Of a stretch of DNA of 64,000 bases, positions 23,316 to 38,900 are shown piece by piece. The stretch lies in the NCBI GenBank assembly GCA_020055645.1, contig CM034548.1:5580001-5644000 (forward strand), given 5' to 3'. A model generated the notes under the pieces. It was not told where the DNA came from. It did not search any database and worked only from the letters and a program-made list of their open reading frames with translations. Position 1 is the first letter of the stretch. Every line of letters starts with the position of its first letter. A program made the translations under genes and the position numbers. Origin of the DNA: Tomocerus qinae (Eukaryota > Arthropoda > Collembola > Entomobryomorpha > Tomoceridae).

Positions 23316-26300
23316 CTTTCCCACCCACTTTTCATTTTTTCATTTTTCCATGGGGATCTGCCACGGGTTGCTGGAGAAGGAGGGCAGGATATCTTTTTAT
23401 TCCTTCACTTGCTCATCGAATTGACTGACTCGACCGAAATGGATTCTAAAATTCGTCAGGGTAAATCTTTTAATATTACATAATAATCGCTTTCATGTAC
23501 TAGATGTTTATCAGCATGCATCAATATACAATATCGTGTAGAGATTGGATAAAATGATAAGCGTGTTTATTTCCCGACTTAAGACGTGCATAGTTATATA
23601 ACAGTACAAATCCATTGACATAGAGAATACGCAGAAGTCTGTGTTTGTAATGCATAGCAAATGTGTGTAAATGTGTGTCTTATATTATGTATTGTGTATT
23701 TTGGCTTAGGATGCCGAAACGAAAACGAAGGTATGAAAATGTCTTAAGCTATGCATGTTTGCAGAATAGAAGTGGAAAGCAAACAAATCCTCTTGACAAG
23801 AAATTGACAAACTTGTATATATTCTTGTGTCACGGTGCATAGGCTGCTAATCTTATCTTTCCTGGATATGTAAGTGAAGTTACTTATTTAGGTATCTATT
23901 ATGTATGTATCTACATCGTTGGGCTTTGATTTATTCCGCAGCTATTCCACTTTGCTGCATTCGGATTCTATAGAAGGAGACGACTTCCTCCATTATGTCA
24001 GGCCGACAATATTAAATTGTCCCATGTAGTAAAATAAAAGAAAGATTTATTCCTATGCTTCAACTTATACAGATACCTACAACAATTACTTAAGCCAATG
24101 CAGATCATTTCTATGTACATAAATACTGCCACTGTCAACAGTGTCTTGGTCTGCCATGCACGTAGCTATCCATTTTACCCTGTCACATTCAGCTAACATA
24201 AAATGGAAAGCTAGGTAAGTAATGTAATCTATGGATGTGAAGAAATACTGGTCATTTTCAAATTTGTTTTGCAGTTCTTTTACCTATTCCTAATGCAATG
24301 ATTCTAGTCTATTTTTTACCATACTGCTATTTATGTGTCACTCAATTCTAAGCAAGCCTTCAAGATGGAATTGGATTTCCGTTCCCCTAATTCATTGCTA
24401 TAGACTCCTTCCCAAATTGGAAATAATCAAACCCCAATATACTTGGTGATATTATTCGAGTAATAAATCTTGTCAACACCCAATACAATCAGGTGTCCTA
24501 ATTTACGTAATAATTACAATTGGCTCTTGACTCTATAAAAATAAAACCCCAATTACTTTTTCTGAGTGAGAGACCTTTCATAGGTACTTTCCTTCCAAAT
24601 AATAAATAGAAATATTATTGTCCAACCAAACGTGATGCATAGTTTTGTAAGAATAAAAGATAATAAAATGTTGAACAGAATAAATGTTTGAGAGATATTT
24701 GTTAAATAGAGCGCAAAATTATTTCCGGAGAAGGGGCAAATATTGGGGAGCGAAGCATAACATTTCTTTATGAATTAGCGTCACCATCAAGAAGGGCGGA
24801 AGCTCTATTTTATATCAAAGAACAGACAGTATGGACGATATAATTTAGAAAAGAAAGAGCGTAGATATTTTTCAGTTAAATTTACTTATCCTGCATAATG
24901 TTAAGTGCTGAGTTCTCCTACATAGTTAAGTAAATCAAGGATGATTGTGATTGATGCTAGTTTGCACACATTTCCATTAAAATGTTAAATTAACAAAAGG
25001 ATTTGCTTAACACAGTTTCAAATAAAGTTTGCTTAAAGGAGATATAAAACTAGGCAGGAAACCGGAACTCCTACGCATTAAGTTTTATCATTATTCCAGA
25101 TTTCACAGTTAGAGCACACAGAAAATAAAATAATTTCAATAATATTGTGTAAGTTGTTATCTAGCTTGTACCAAATTAAGCAAAGAAAGTTTTCTTTCTC
25201 TGTGCCTTCATTATGCATAATAATTGCCGCTGCTTCAGTTGTTTCGTTTGTATTGTCTCACACGATTCGTTGAACCAAGCAGGCTCTTCTGATAATTATT
25301 GCCAACTTAATCAGATCCCAAAGCACGCGTGTATGAAGTAGAAATACACTCAAGAAACTTTATGGAACAATTCTATATTTATATGCACTAAAAAGATGTC
25401 ATTAAAGCATCCTTGTGATTTTGAAAATTTAGGTTATTTCAAAATTCTTGCGTCTCACTAGGTTTATGTGTCTGTGTGCTTCTTAGAAATAGTTATTTAT
25501 TACAAGTACTTCAATGCAAGTGTTTTCTTTCATATTCAGACTGTTATTCTTTCAAAATCGGGAGATGTAGAAACTGGCAATAACAGTTTGGACGCATAAC
25601 AACTACGTGCTTACAAGTAAAATCAACCACGACAACAGATATACAAACGTTACTATTGTACTATAACTGCTAATACCATAATGCACGTAAGTCTGTAAAT
25701 CTACGTAGTAAATTTGCATAATTATATCAAGGCAGCTGTGATAAGCACAACTTCTCTCCATATCAAGCCATTTATTTTCTATCTCAAAGGTATACGTAAT
25801 GACAATGAATATGTAATAGCAACTTTGAGACGATCGTTATTGCACAAAGTAGTCGGCAATGTATATTTAATCCAATCTACTTACTTTCACTACCAGCTTT
25901 CTATAACACACAAATACTATTAGGTATTTCCCTTGTTCTTATTAGCCGCATGTATTAATCCTTTGCGACAAAAAATGTATAGTAGGGAAGTGAATTGTTA
26001 GGAAATTCATTAAATATCTCGAATGTGTGCAAGACAGCTCAATTGAAAGCTGTGGAATTCCTCGTCATGTACAATCAACCACAAATGCAAACGATTTGCT
26101 ATATTTATCCCTGAATATTATCATTTTTGTCTAGTACTAATATTAAAACCCTGATTACTCTGTACCTAAAGCAAACTGCCTTCCATAAAATCTCATTGTT
26201 GACTACATCTGATTTGACCACGTTGCCCCGCTTGAAAAGGTTAATCATGATATGCATAACCTGGATGGCAACATGGATATTCCTGCAAGATAGCTTGCTC

Positions 26301-29300
26301 GCCGTATAAAATTCGACTCAGGCAATAATAAAGTTTTCAATGTTAATTTTGGATGTCATAAGGTGGTTACTGCAAAAAAGTTGAGCACGTAACCGCAGCT
26401 TTTAAAACCTTACAACTTTTCTAAGTACTTGACAATGAGAAACTTTTAATGAGTTTCCTTCAATAAAGTTAATTATTAATGATTGTATTCGGCCAGGTAC
26501 CTCCACAAGTATTCATAATTCATAAGTTACTTAGTTCACGCTAATGTGATCCCAACAAGATAAATAAAAGTCAGAGATGCGATGAAACTTGCTAGTAACT
26601 TGCTTAATATAATTATTATTACCCTCATTAGCTACATAGAAAGTTCAATCAGGAATTGAATTTTGTGTTGATGTTTCTGATTTGTTAAGTACATACTGCA
26701 AATTCTCTTTCTTATCTAATTACTGACTAATTGGATTATGCATGCGAATTAGAGACATGTACCTCCCGTTAGTAATTATAAGTGTAGTTTAAAGATACGC
26801 CAGCTCCTGTTTTGAAATGCAAGCCATGAATTTTTGGTAAGCGTCTTCTCTACTTAGTAATGCCGCAGTGTACTTACCAAGGATAATTCAGTTATTACTA
26901 CACATAGTGGCATAATCCATCCACGCCGAAAACGATTAGGTAATCCAATTGCTCCGGACTATCAAAATTTACATTTATAAATTCGCAAGCAAATAATAAC
27001 TTGATATTATTCATTCTTTCTACTGCAATTGTTTATGAACTGATATATATTTATAAAGTTTAGTTTAGGAAAACAATAATACAATTTCTCTATTTCTTGT
27101 CAATATTTAAGCTTTGCGTATACAGTGCATTCTGGTCACGCACAAACAATGTTGTTGACTGAATGACATGAGAAATACAATAAAGTACAAAATACGTGGG
27201 CTATGTATAGATATTATTTGTAAAGGCAGCAAATATGTGAACAACATTTAATATTATTATTACATAACACATGTTTGTGCTACGGCGTACTTAAAGCATG
27301 AGCTAAAGTTATTTTCTGGGCACTACAACAGCAGAAAGGGCATAAATTGGATTTAGCGGATTTGGGGCGTCTTGACGTGACACTTATGTGTGCCGCTGGG
27401 CTGTAGGTGAGTTAGCCAGACACAAAGGCATGACTGGACCGAATTTTGCAGTCAGATCAAAAATATTATTTTTAGGAACAGAAAGGAAAAGTTGTTGAAA
27501 GAAGTTAAAGTCGGAAAACGAACATGTAATACTGATGAGAATCTACGTTTTTCAGAAAACAAATATCTTCTATATAGGATATTTAGTATTTTTTGTACTC
27601 ATTCATACCTACGCATACAGCAGAGAGTATCGCTGAAAAGAATTATAAGTGGGAATGTTTCCTTTTCATGTCTAGCGCACCTTATATTTATATTTTGTGG
27701 AATGTCAAAGGAAGTTCGTGAAATTTTGAATGACAGTATTCTGATATTTATGTACGAGTCAAAGTCTAGTTGACGCAAAAATGACAAAAAAATCCTTACA
27801 TTCCTATGAATAGTATCATTAGATGAGTTCTTGGTATTCGTACAAAGCAAAAGCACATTTTCTCACTGTAAGCGACTCTGTAGTTTTGTATTAAAGATTG
27901 TGCATGATGTAGGCAAGGATATCGGATTACCTTTCACAAGATAGTTAAGTGTCTGCCACGCTCTTACTAAACATTTGGTGTAAATTTAGATTTTCTCCTT
28001 AGGTTTAGAAGTTGCTGTGAAAGGAGAGGCAATGGAAGAAAGCAAACCACACAAAGTAAATTCATATGAAACGGAGAGAGACATAAATTAAGCGAGGACG
28101 GTAAAGGAAGTTTAGTTACATATGTAGCATACTAACACCTACAGCTTTCTTTTTTCTTACCTGTTCATGTGTCAGAAATTAGATATTTCCGTGTTAGTTC
28201 TGTCAACTACTTTTCCCATATAATAGGGCAAAAATGGACTTTTTATCCTATCTATACCACAATAATGGTTATCCATTGATTTGTGCTCTAGAATACAAAC
28301 TAGTAATGCACTAGGCGCCTACCGCAATTGTGTCGCAAAATTACTTAATAATGGATATGGTGTTAGTGCACTATGCCCAATCAAAATGATTACAGTTTTT
28401 AAAAACCTTCATGATATTCTTCGCATTTAACTTTCTAATTTTAGAACCTGGATAGGGTTGAAAGCAAGAGTAGAGTAGGTTATTTGTGTGACAGTTCAAA
28501 ACTTATACGTTTTATCACTAGCAATGATATCTGCATGGGTGGCACTTCTAGCACTTCAACCCATCTATAAATATATTATGCAATTTATGAGTTGTACCGC
28601 ACTGCAAGGCAGTCGGTATAGTATCGTGCTGAATGCTCCAACGTCATGGAAAGTCACCCACATAGCACTAAAACCGTCAGCAACCCCAACATCAACCTTT
28701 TCGCATATTACGAGTATCGTCTCAATAATTTTAGTTTGAATAGACTTTCTGAAAAGTTTTTCCGAGAACAAAAAAGTCATTATAAGAAGGAACAAAAGTA
28801 AAGCATAGTCTATTGCTATCTTTTCATAGCTTGAAAGTTTGCTATTAAATGTATTCTTTGTTGGTTGGGTCGGCAGACGGCTTTAGATATTTCTATATAG
28901 TCTCTATATATGTCTACATATAAATTTGTCTCTATAGAAGGGAGAGCGGTAGGTACACAAACTGTGATTAGAGATGTGAATAGACTCCGACACTTTGCAT
29001 TCGTTAATAGGTAGCTCAGGTCGTCAATCAAAATGTAATTAAATGCCCTCTGTCTTACTCGGCCAAACGGAGTCAGGGTAATTTGTCAAATAGAATTATC
29101 TACAGAACAGTAATTACTTTGGACGCTTCACAAGCTAAGCAAATCTAGATTGATGGATCAAATCTATTTACAAGGACCACAGTAAGTAAAACGATGAGGT
29201 GACTGAGTGAAATGCAAACCGCACAAGGGAAACCTTTCCAAATAAATTATGCATGCGACAAATAGAAAAACAACTGCCACTAATTAAGCCTAGTTAATTG

Positions 29301-29702
29301 TTGTCTACAACGTAAATGTCAATATAGGTCCTACTGTTACATAAGGCATCTCTCACCCTCACCTACTTATTGCAAAATAGACAATTGATTTTCCTCGCTC
29401 ACTTTCAAATGCTCATCTCATACTTTGTTAAACGATTCTTCAAATTCTAATTACACAACAGCCCTTTAATAGTTAATCTACTGCTTTGAATGTATATACA
29501 TGGCACTGTTGAGGGATGTACAATGCCTACTGACTATTATCTCTAAGCAGAGAGTCTCAAGTGACCCCCTCGGAAGTAGCGAAGTGGTGCTTAACACTTA
29601 TGCTCTACTCGACTAATTCTTAGGATGTGGCTCTAACTCGGATTTGTATTTGGTGACTCTAAGTAGGTTTAAAGCAAAATAAATGAATAAAGATTTTCTT
29701 AC

Positions 29703-29965
29703 GTTTGGGTGGAAGTATTACTTTGAAGGGTTGAGTTGATTCTCGAGACAACGTCGACAGGGAAGGACGAGACAAATTCTCGCTTTTCGAGTCGAAATTG
29801 AGGAGAAAGTGTACTTTCACTTAGAAAATGGTTTTTAGTGGCAGAAGTATTTCCGGATCAAAGGTGGTTGTTGTTGACGAACAATGGATGGTGAGAAGTG
29901 AAGAGAAATATCGTCAAGTGGCTTTCGGAATGAGTTGTGAACTGCTTGTGATCATCTAGTGAATT
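29703..29965 (-). other. Ms: probable non-coding first exon of Ms
   Basis: On the minus strand a TATA box at 29999-29991 is followed about 30 bases later by an initiator-like TCAATT. Then comes roughly 260 bases of sequence, GC-richer than its surroundings, ending at a strong donor (CCCAAAC before GTAAGAAAAT). It has no long frame, only a 13-codon upstream ORF (ATGATCACAAGC to TGA) beginning near 29956. Its strand and position fit the missing 5' exon of myosuppressin, whose first coding exon begins with an acceptor. It might instead belong to an unrecognised minus-strand transcript. The transcription start is estimated, not seen. Confidence 0.45.
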
Positions 29966-29990
29966 GAGGATGAGAGGTGCCAACGTAGGA

Positions 29991-29999
29991 ATTTATATA
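29991..29999 (-). promoter_or_regulatory. TATA box (TATATAAAT)
   Basis: The match lies on the minus strand, 30-34 bases before an initiator-like TCAATT (A at 29965) and in front of the candidate non-coding exon. Core spacing is right for a focused RNA polymerase II promoter. Confidence 0.45.
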
Positions 30000-32900
30000 G
30001 CAAACGGCAACTCGTCCATTTACTCTTCGGCATTCCCTCCCAAGCAAAATCCACAGCGCTTTCCACTCCAGACGGACAGACCTACGTATATACTCAGCTC
30101 AACTCTTTCCATCTCACAGAACATTGTTTTAGTGTAGGCACTGCATACACTTACTAGCCTCCATGCATGAGACAAACCCAGGCAGGCTCAAACACACGTA
30201 CATACACAACTACACTCTACTTCGCTCATCTATTCCATGCTTCGTCTCATTTCTGTCGTTTCTACTCCTACAAAGTCTTTTTCCATCAGGGTTTCGTTAC
30301 ATCATAATTTAACCATTACCAAGAATAAATTAATCACACTAATGAACCCTGTGGATAGGATAAGTACAACTCTCTATGACAATTTCGAATGTCCTCAACG
30401 AACATCTAAATAAAAGCACAAGTTTTAGGAAATTGAGATCCTTCAAATCACAAGTTTTAGACAGTTAAATAAAAGGCGTCATTGCAAGTACTCAAAGGCC
30501 TATTCAATGCTTTCACCAGCAATGCCCACACGAAGCCAGTCATGGTAGCCATGGTGAAACCTGTGTACCGCCATGCCACTACTTATTAGCTCGTTTCACC
30601 CGACAACACATGGTATTGATAGTTTAGTGAGTTAAGAACTAATTGGTGGGCAGAGAGAAAGACGGTATTCATTTTCTATCTCACAAAGCCTGTGCCAGAC
30701 AACGAGCAAATGTGATGTCGTTTGTTGCATTAGTGATTCATTGGTAAATAAACAGTAAATACTGAATATATAGAAAATGATGAAAATCCGGGTATATTAT
30801 TTCTCATTTTACTACCGACGTTATTTTAGTGATTCGAAACCTTGGCTTATGCAACAGCGACAATGTTTTGGTGAAGAAGGTCGCCCACGTCAACTCCTTC
30901 CATATCTAATAGTCAAAGCTTAGATCTTGTGCCCACTGAAAACGAAAATTAAGCATAGATTTCCGTTGCTACTGCCATTTGCGATATAGTCTACTATAAA
31001 CACAACACTCAACTCCAGCAGTTCCTTCCTATCCATTACGCATTCAGAATTTTTCCAGTGAATCCCCAACCTCATGATACATATTTATGTAGTGGCGAGA
31101 ATGGTTTTTTCCTTAACCAGCCGATCCCCATCAGTAGTATTTGGAACTTGTGACATTCTACTGACACGACATGTTAGTACAATCCGTCTTATTAGTTTTG
31201 TTCCTGTGATGTCTTTTACTACTAGGGTTTTTAGACATTCTAGGGAAATTTAAACTTTCGAAGACACATCTTTTACAAGCGATACAATTTAGCTTCCTAA
31301 TAATTTTAGATTTGGATGGAAGCGGTTTAGTTTACATATTACACAACCAATATCTACGACATGGCAATTGTCAAAGTGAAACTAATACAACATAGCTTCA
31401 AAATACTATTAAGTATTCTTTCCTTTCAAATATATTGTGTGAAGAATTACTAATTATTTCCATAACCTTCGTTAATAAATTATCCAAAAGCAGATACATA
31501 TGAAAGAAATGGCTTAAAATGTGTTTTAAGAAGCTTATTAAAGTTTATTATCAATATAAATTACAGTAGGATGTCATTGTTGTAAGTTGTAGTGTACCTC
31601 ATGAAGTATTAAACCAACAAACCCCATTTCTAGTTATCAATCTATTCGAATGTATTATCATTTTATATGTTTTACCAAATTAGATTTTAATATATTGTAA
31701 TTGTTTAATACTGTGTCATTTAAGCAAATCTTAGGTGTAAGATCAGTTGACAACTGACATAGACATAGTCTATCTCTCTATTGATATAGTTATGATTTAA
31801 TTTAAAAAAATTCTAGTCGATTGAATGAAGTTGGATGACTAATTGGTTGCTAACTGCAATGCGACTTTAGTTTTGAAAAAAAATATTGCTGTATCATTCC
31901 AAATGGAATAATATTGTGTCTATTATCTGGTTACAACAAATTGTTGTATGAAAATAAATTCACAACAAAAATTTAATCAACGATAATGTTTTGTAATTAC
32001 ATAATTGTTTCCAAAGAGTCGAGATTATTAGAACGCATAGTAAAAACACAAACCCAGCATGTTTAATTTATTGTATCTAATTGATAGGTAAAGTTTAGAA
32101 CCTGGAGATTAAAGGCCATACAATTTCCATCTTATATGCATATAACATTTTACTCTATAAGATATGCAATTTGACCATGGATGAAGGTTACCTCTACTTG
32201 ATCTAGGAACATTATATTTACAGAGTACGTGTTGGCATTATTCCTTAGGTGTCTTAATTATTCTTATTGCTGAAGATGCATGTCTTGATGTATTTGCTTG
32301 TTTGACATGTTTCTTTGCAGACCCAATGTTGTCTATAGTGATAGTGATGGAACGAATTCAATTCTTCCATATCTTAGTACCTACCAACTTTTACTATCTA
32401 TCTACTAATCCTTTGGCTTTGAAATGGCACGTTATTAGAACAGTCTTCTCAGGCAGTCACACTGGCAGTAATAATAATGATGGATTATCCTGATTTTTCC
32501 CTGCTAACCCAGCCAGTGTGTTTTACAGGTTAGCTACTCATACTAACACTACAGCAATTGCATTGTTAGATTGGCCTTACACCTACAGTATATTGCCGTC
32601 TGAGTATTAATATTATGACGGGCACTCCCTACTCTTGCAAAACTAATCCCAATTACTTCTGGTTTAGTCAAACTCCGGCAGAATATATTTTCTATTCAAC
32701 AATAATACAGAGAAAAGTATAAGTGACAATGTTAAGTATTTCTATAAGTAGAATTACGTTGTCATTCCCATGGGCATTGATTATGCGCACTCCCCAGTAC
32801 GGTTTACTTGTGTTTTACAAGGTACTAGCTCAGTAATGTAACCTTCTCCGTTAGTACTGGGCTGTGTTATACATACTATTAAAATAAATTTACGTAGGTA

Positions 32901-35900
32901 ACCTTTCTGCATTCTGCTTGTTAAGTAATTTGATTAATTATGGTTGTATGCACAAATTACATGGATAATAGATAACTATTATTAGATTAAACCCGTTGCG
33001 TGTAGTGTTACGTTTTCCTAATAAAACATCAGTTCGTAACATTTTTTCATGTTAAGGCCTACCTAATCCTTGCTGGCTATATACAACAATGTCATAGGTA
33101 TATACTTATAAATAAAACTAGTTTGATGTAGTAGTACTATTATTACAACTATTTACACTGAGCTTGTCATTTCTGTAAATAAATTCTATTTCTAAGCTTC
33201 AATACCTATAAAAGGTTATCACCTCTATTTCCATCGATTTACTAACTTAATTTACAAACAAAGCAAAAATGTAAGCTAAGGTTAAGCAAAATCAGGGTAA
33301 AGGATTTCACCACTTCTACAAAAGAAATCTCAATTGACTTGCTCTAAGTAATAACATGAAATATTACACTTAAGACTTTAGCTGCAATCTGTGCCAAATT
33401 AAAGATATTGTTAGATCAACAGAGAATCTCTGCCATGTCTTTTGAACAGTGAAAGCAATTATTGTGCTGAATCAGTCACCAAATATTCCCTAGAGACTCA
33501 GTCACAACTAGCCCCTTGCCATTTCACTTTCTCTGCCCAACTTTTCCTTTGAATGACGTTTCTATTGCAAACATAAAGCTTGGCTTGGTGATATTATGGT
33601 CAACGAAATGCACCAAGTCCGTTCAAATTGCCATTCTCAATGTTAGCTTGGGAATAGACTTTTACACAATCTTCCAGAATTAGAATCATAAAAACTTTGA
33701 AGAAAATGTCCTTTATTAAGACGAGAGCCCCTTCGTGTTGTTATTTTGTGCTTGACTATCATTTACTATGGGAGATCAAATAGATAATACAAACATGATG
33801 ATATATGTAGATACCATGACCACTTAGTTAAGTAGTTCTACTCGATTCATGCAATTCTTTCAAAACGTAAGACTATGCGTAGTTTTTGAAGTGTTTCTTC
33901 TATTCTTCCTCGTTTATGATTTTGACTTTATATTCTTCCGACATTAAGTCTTGTGGCGTGAATAGAAAGATGTGCAGGTCTGTTGTATTGTGATTATCAC
34001 CAGCCAGTGCATTTGAAAACACACTTGCAGAATGTAATACATAGTACCGACGCATCTATAAGAAACTTATTGGTAAACGAAGAAGTAGAAATACTTTCGT
34101 CGTCGACGGCTAGACGATAGCTCCAGGAGTTCAGTCCATAGTTGAAAGGAGTTGGGCCTTTTGTCCTGGTAGTGCCTATCGGTTGAATAAGTGAGTAGTG
34201 GGGACAGGCCACGAGGCAAAGCTAAACAGGCATTTTATGGTTTCTTTTCCTTGTCAACTAATTTTGTCCAGTCAAACTTGTATATAGTAGCTTTTCCCAC
34301 AGTCCGAAAGGAATTGGTCACTGCTAAATCGAACTTTAACAAAACTATTATACGGAAGAATGGTGGCAGTAATATTGAGAATGGAGAACTACGCAAGAAA
34401 AACTCATCTGTTGTCATACAAAAGGAAGACGAAATGCCTGAGTAAACTTTTCTCTCCTATTTTCTGTCTTGCAAGTCATGCCATGAATATTTACTGCAAA
34501 CGTCCCACGCGCAACCGACTCTTGTTTATTTTTTTGTCACAAGATTCCTGTTTGTATATAACATGTCAAGCACATATACAAAAATATAAATCAGTTACAA
34601 TTTTGTAGTTTTGAATCTTTGTCATGGAAATGTTTCATTTTAGGATACATGCAGAATAAATACATTGTAGCATAAGCGAATGGTATGGGTAAGTATGTAG
34701 TGCATTCAATTTACTGGCATGCATTTTTACAATTTTTATGTTAAGAGTACTTGTGCAACATTAAATAGTTAATACTTGCTTAGCTCAACTTATAAGTTTT
34801 AGTGTAAACGACATTTTTCTTAAATAAAATACCAAAGAAATATTTTCGTAGTCTGTGACCGACTCATATCTGTACTTCATGTTTATAACATGTGAGTGGA
34901 TGGATTCAAGTTAGACTAAATATTATTTCTGTCACGATGATTCGAAACGCCATGTGCAGTATGCATTTATTTGTGTTTGGAGAAAGTGCACATCTAGTAT
35001 TTGCACGTAAGGACATTTTGTATGAACTTTCTATAGTAGAAAATGACGGCAATTGTGCATTCTATACCCTATACGAGCAGTATGCAGTGTAGTATAGTGC
35101 AAGTAAACAAGTGCAGCATTTATCGTATGAAAGGTTTTTTAAGTGCCATAAGTACACATACTATAAGATAGTTTAAAAAACTTCAAGAAAACAAAGGATT
35201 TGCGCAGTTCTTTTAATTGTACTTCATATTGCATAAGAGAAGACTTTTCTTGGCTTATGAAGGACTGCAAACTTGAACGCTACTTGGACGCCTTTAATAT
35301 TACTTTTGTGTAACACTGTAATGACTTTCCGTATTTCCACAGACACTACGAACTACATGCTTACAACATTTTTGTTTTTTCCTGCCAATGCACAATGCAA
35401 ACTGTCGCCCAAAAAGTGGCCCATGTAATGCTACCGAAGCAAATAAATAAAATAGGAAAATTCAAGCTCGTTCTATCCATATATCTCAGCTGCAGTTAGT
35501 AACTCTTTCCCTGCAGGATCCATGAGCTAATGTTCAATGGAAACTGTTCATATATTGTAATGTAGATTCAAGAATTTGGCTGTGCTTATGGGAGATGCAA
35601 AAGTAACTGTGCCGACGTCGTCCTTTTGTAATACTGCATTCACTGTTGGGTTAGTGTCGTATGTATTATAGCAAAAATAGTCGCCATTTCCATAAAATGC
35701 AGAATAACTCTGAAGGTTTATATTCAGCTAATATTTGCTAAAACATAATATAACCTAAGCAGTCAAATCGTTGGAGTATTTTAACTTATATATTCTAACA
35801 TATTATGCTTACCTAATTCTCAGGCTAAGTAATATTTAGAACATAATAAAACATAATTTTTGAGACATTATTTCCCGAAAAGTTGAATTAAAGCTCATAA

Positions 35901-38900
35901 AGTCAATTAGACGGAAAATTTATTTATCTCTGAAACTGGGGGAATAGCAGAACTCTGAGTTTCGGTCGGGTAGTCCACCAGAACAAAGAAGTTAGAATCC
36001 GAGGATGTATGTGTAGGCATTTCCTACTTACAACTAATGCGCATATAAAACTCAATTCTTTTGATTTCATCTTCAAATAACTGTAGTACATTAGGCTCGG
36101 CTGGTAGTACATAAATCGTTATACTTTACTGTGTTAACCTCATCATTTTATTTTATAATGAATCCATATTAAACATTTTTCATAAGGTAATAAATCTTTT
36201 TAACATGACTGAGCTTTAAGTCCTCCTCCACACAGCTCACACAGCTCCACACATCACTGATACACATTATAGATACAAATGTCAAATATATACTTGAATA
36301 CTTGCTTTATTGACATGTCAAAAGATATTACAATCTGCAGAAACGAAGTTGATCGAACAAAATCAGCATTTCCAACAAAGTTAGCGTCTGCACTAACACT
36401 CCAAACATATAATATAATAGTATATTACATAATATTATACCTTTAATCTTGCTTCACCTACCATCCAACTAATAACTTGCTGGCTCTAAAACTACGTACA
36501 ATTGAGGTTGGACACAAATATAGCTAACCATATATTATGAACTTTTATGAGTATTAGTATTACTTTTATGTATAATGAATTATTTTGTTAATCTTAAATT
36601 GATGTTCGCTATCGCCACTTTGTTAAGGAAATTGATCAGGTCTCATTACTGTCTGTCTAGGCACAAATATTTTTACAGTTTCCTGTATTCAGACTAAAAT
36701 GCAATCCAGATTCCAAATATAATTCTTATATTATATGCCCACTTACAACTACACTTGCGACTGAAAATTAATATTCCTCGCTAAGTAAACCTCGCGACTG
36801 TAACTTCTTACGGATGAATTAATACTTAACGTACGGATTTATTCACAGACGTTTATATTCTCTGTATGATATGGCTATTTCTGTCGCTTTGTTCTTCTTT
36901 TTAGAAAATGCCTGCACACGATTGCTATTGCACGGTTTTGGCTAAATGCTTTCAAATTTTCAGGGTACAATCTACAAATTAATACGAAGAACGGCGTTAG
37001 AAATGGGCCAGATCGGTTGCGCCCCGTGACAAGGTAAGGTTCTCGAAAATTAGAAATTATAAATCAATGTACCTTCAACTATATGCATCCTTCTTGTAAG
37101 TAGCTGTGATATGAAAGCTAACAAGTCATGAGACACTTGTCGACAATTTTAGTTAGTTAAGAGGTGAAAATCACCTTGTTTTGGTTGAGATGGGCTTTTA
37201 TACTATTACAATTCCGTTGTATAATGTTGAACACGTTTTAATATCAAAGATTGAAGTAGTTATGACTGTATGACAAAGACCTTACGCCAACATCTAGCTT
37301 TCTTATTTTGAGCGTGGCTATCTTGTAAGACACATTCTACTCCAGATAAAAATATATTTACCACAGCAGTATTAGCAAAATAACATTGCCAACATATAAT
37401 ACGAATGAATTTGCTATAGAGATACTATTAGCAGTAAATATTCAAGCAATTCTCATAATATTATTGCAATATAGTGCCTAGTCACCATGCATGTAATTTC
37501 CGCTGTTGAATCTGCTACTGACAATATGACATGTGACTAAATTTTAGGTACGGAGTAAGTTGCATTATCCAGGAACTATTATCTGCAAGTCACCAGCATT
37601 TAATATTATGTTTGTGTTCCGTTCCCATTGGTTTCTTCCATTCACTGAGTCATGAAATCAAAAGTTTTATGGTGGTTCGCACTCACAGATTATTCGTACC
37701 GACCAGAATATGAGTCTAATGTTTAGGATATACTAAAAATATTGACCACATTTCAATGTCGAGCAACTTCATCTTAAATTGGATCAGAAATTATGCTGGT
37801 AGCTGCATGGAGGGAATGTAGCACTTTGCCCCATATATATGTAGAATGTCTAAATATCTGTGATGGTCTAATTGGTTGCTTTAATTATTGATCTTGATTG
37901 ATAATAATTGCGACAAATTTACTATAACATTTTTTGCTATAAGCTAAAGTTGCTGTAAAAAACAAAATCATTGAGTGAATCATGAAAAAGTCTTGTTTTC
38001 ATTCCTTCTGTCCTGAATTTGATGGATTTTCTTCATGTAGTAATTAATACCAGAAGTAGGAGAAACTTGTTTTTGTGAAACGGGTTCAATGATAAAGAAG
38101 AAGATAAATCACTCCAAAGCTTTTAGGTATCGTAAAACATTTTGAGTGTCAAAATTTAGTTTTGCAAATTGATATGACAAATTCTCCTTAGCTTTTTTTA
38201 CAAAACTATATTTGCGTTTACACTTGTTTTCATTACAAGTGCAGTTGAGAAATTCTAAGAAAGAATATATATTATTACCTTTCATTTACCCTATCCTTCT
38301 AATAAGCACTTCATATAGTTCATTTACATACCATATTAATTGCTTTAGTACCCCGAGGATACTCCCATTTGGAAACCCTTTTATTGACAAGATGATGTAA
38401 ATGTTCCGAAGGTATGTTTTATGAAAATGAGATACTTAATGAAAGGTCTATTATCATGAAAACACATTTTATCATATTCCTGAAATAACTTAGCAAATCA
38501 AAGCCTGAGCAACTAAAGCATCTAAGCAGCAACTATTTACATCATGAATGCATTTGATACTTATGGCGTTTTGGCCCGCTATCGTCTATTTACAAAACAA
38601 ATTTCGAGTACTATTAACATTTATGCGATTGCTTTTCCAGATTTCGAATAAATAAAGTTATTTCACTTTTCCATTAATTTTTCTGAAAAAAATGTGATCA
38701 TTATATAATTATCACATCATCAGCAGCATCACATTAATATTAATAAGAATATATCAAACTAATTACAAACTTAAAATTCACTGACATAAACATCAGTTTT
38801 CTTACGACAAGTTTGTTCAATATATTTTAATGGCAGATTATATACTATGACGATGTTTAAAATTGATTTTGATATCCACTTAGTAGTTCTATAACAAAAC

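Larger units (their letters stand above)
15766..29702 (-). other. probable first intron of Ms, 13.9 kb
   Basis: The 3' end is fixed by the acceptor before the first coding exon. The 5' end is inferred from the GTAAGAAAAT donor at 29702. The frames inside it are short, AT-driven and unrecognised, so I do not call further genes. It contains a fold-back element (16317-16740) and three CRE octamers. A long 5' intron carrying enhancers is common in insect neuropeptide genes, but activity here is inference. Confidence 0.45.

Noticed and set aside
30470..30560. Minus-strand ATG in a strong context opening MATMTGFVWALLV…, 31 codons
   Set aside because: Looks faintly like a signal peptide, but ends quickly in a stop with no donor or cleavage site. 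It is probably chance in the GC-richer Ms upstream region.
34000..34445. Overlapping frames on both strands around 34.0-34.4 kb
   Set aside because: Slightly GC-richer and open in several frames, but no motif, splice site pair or homology can be claimed.
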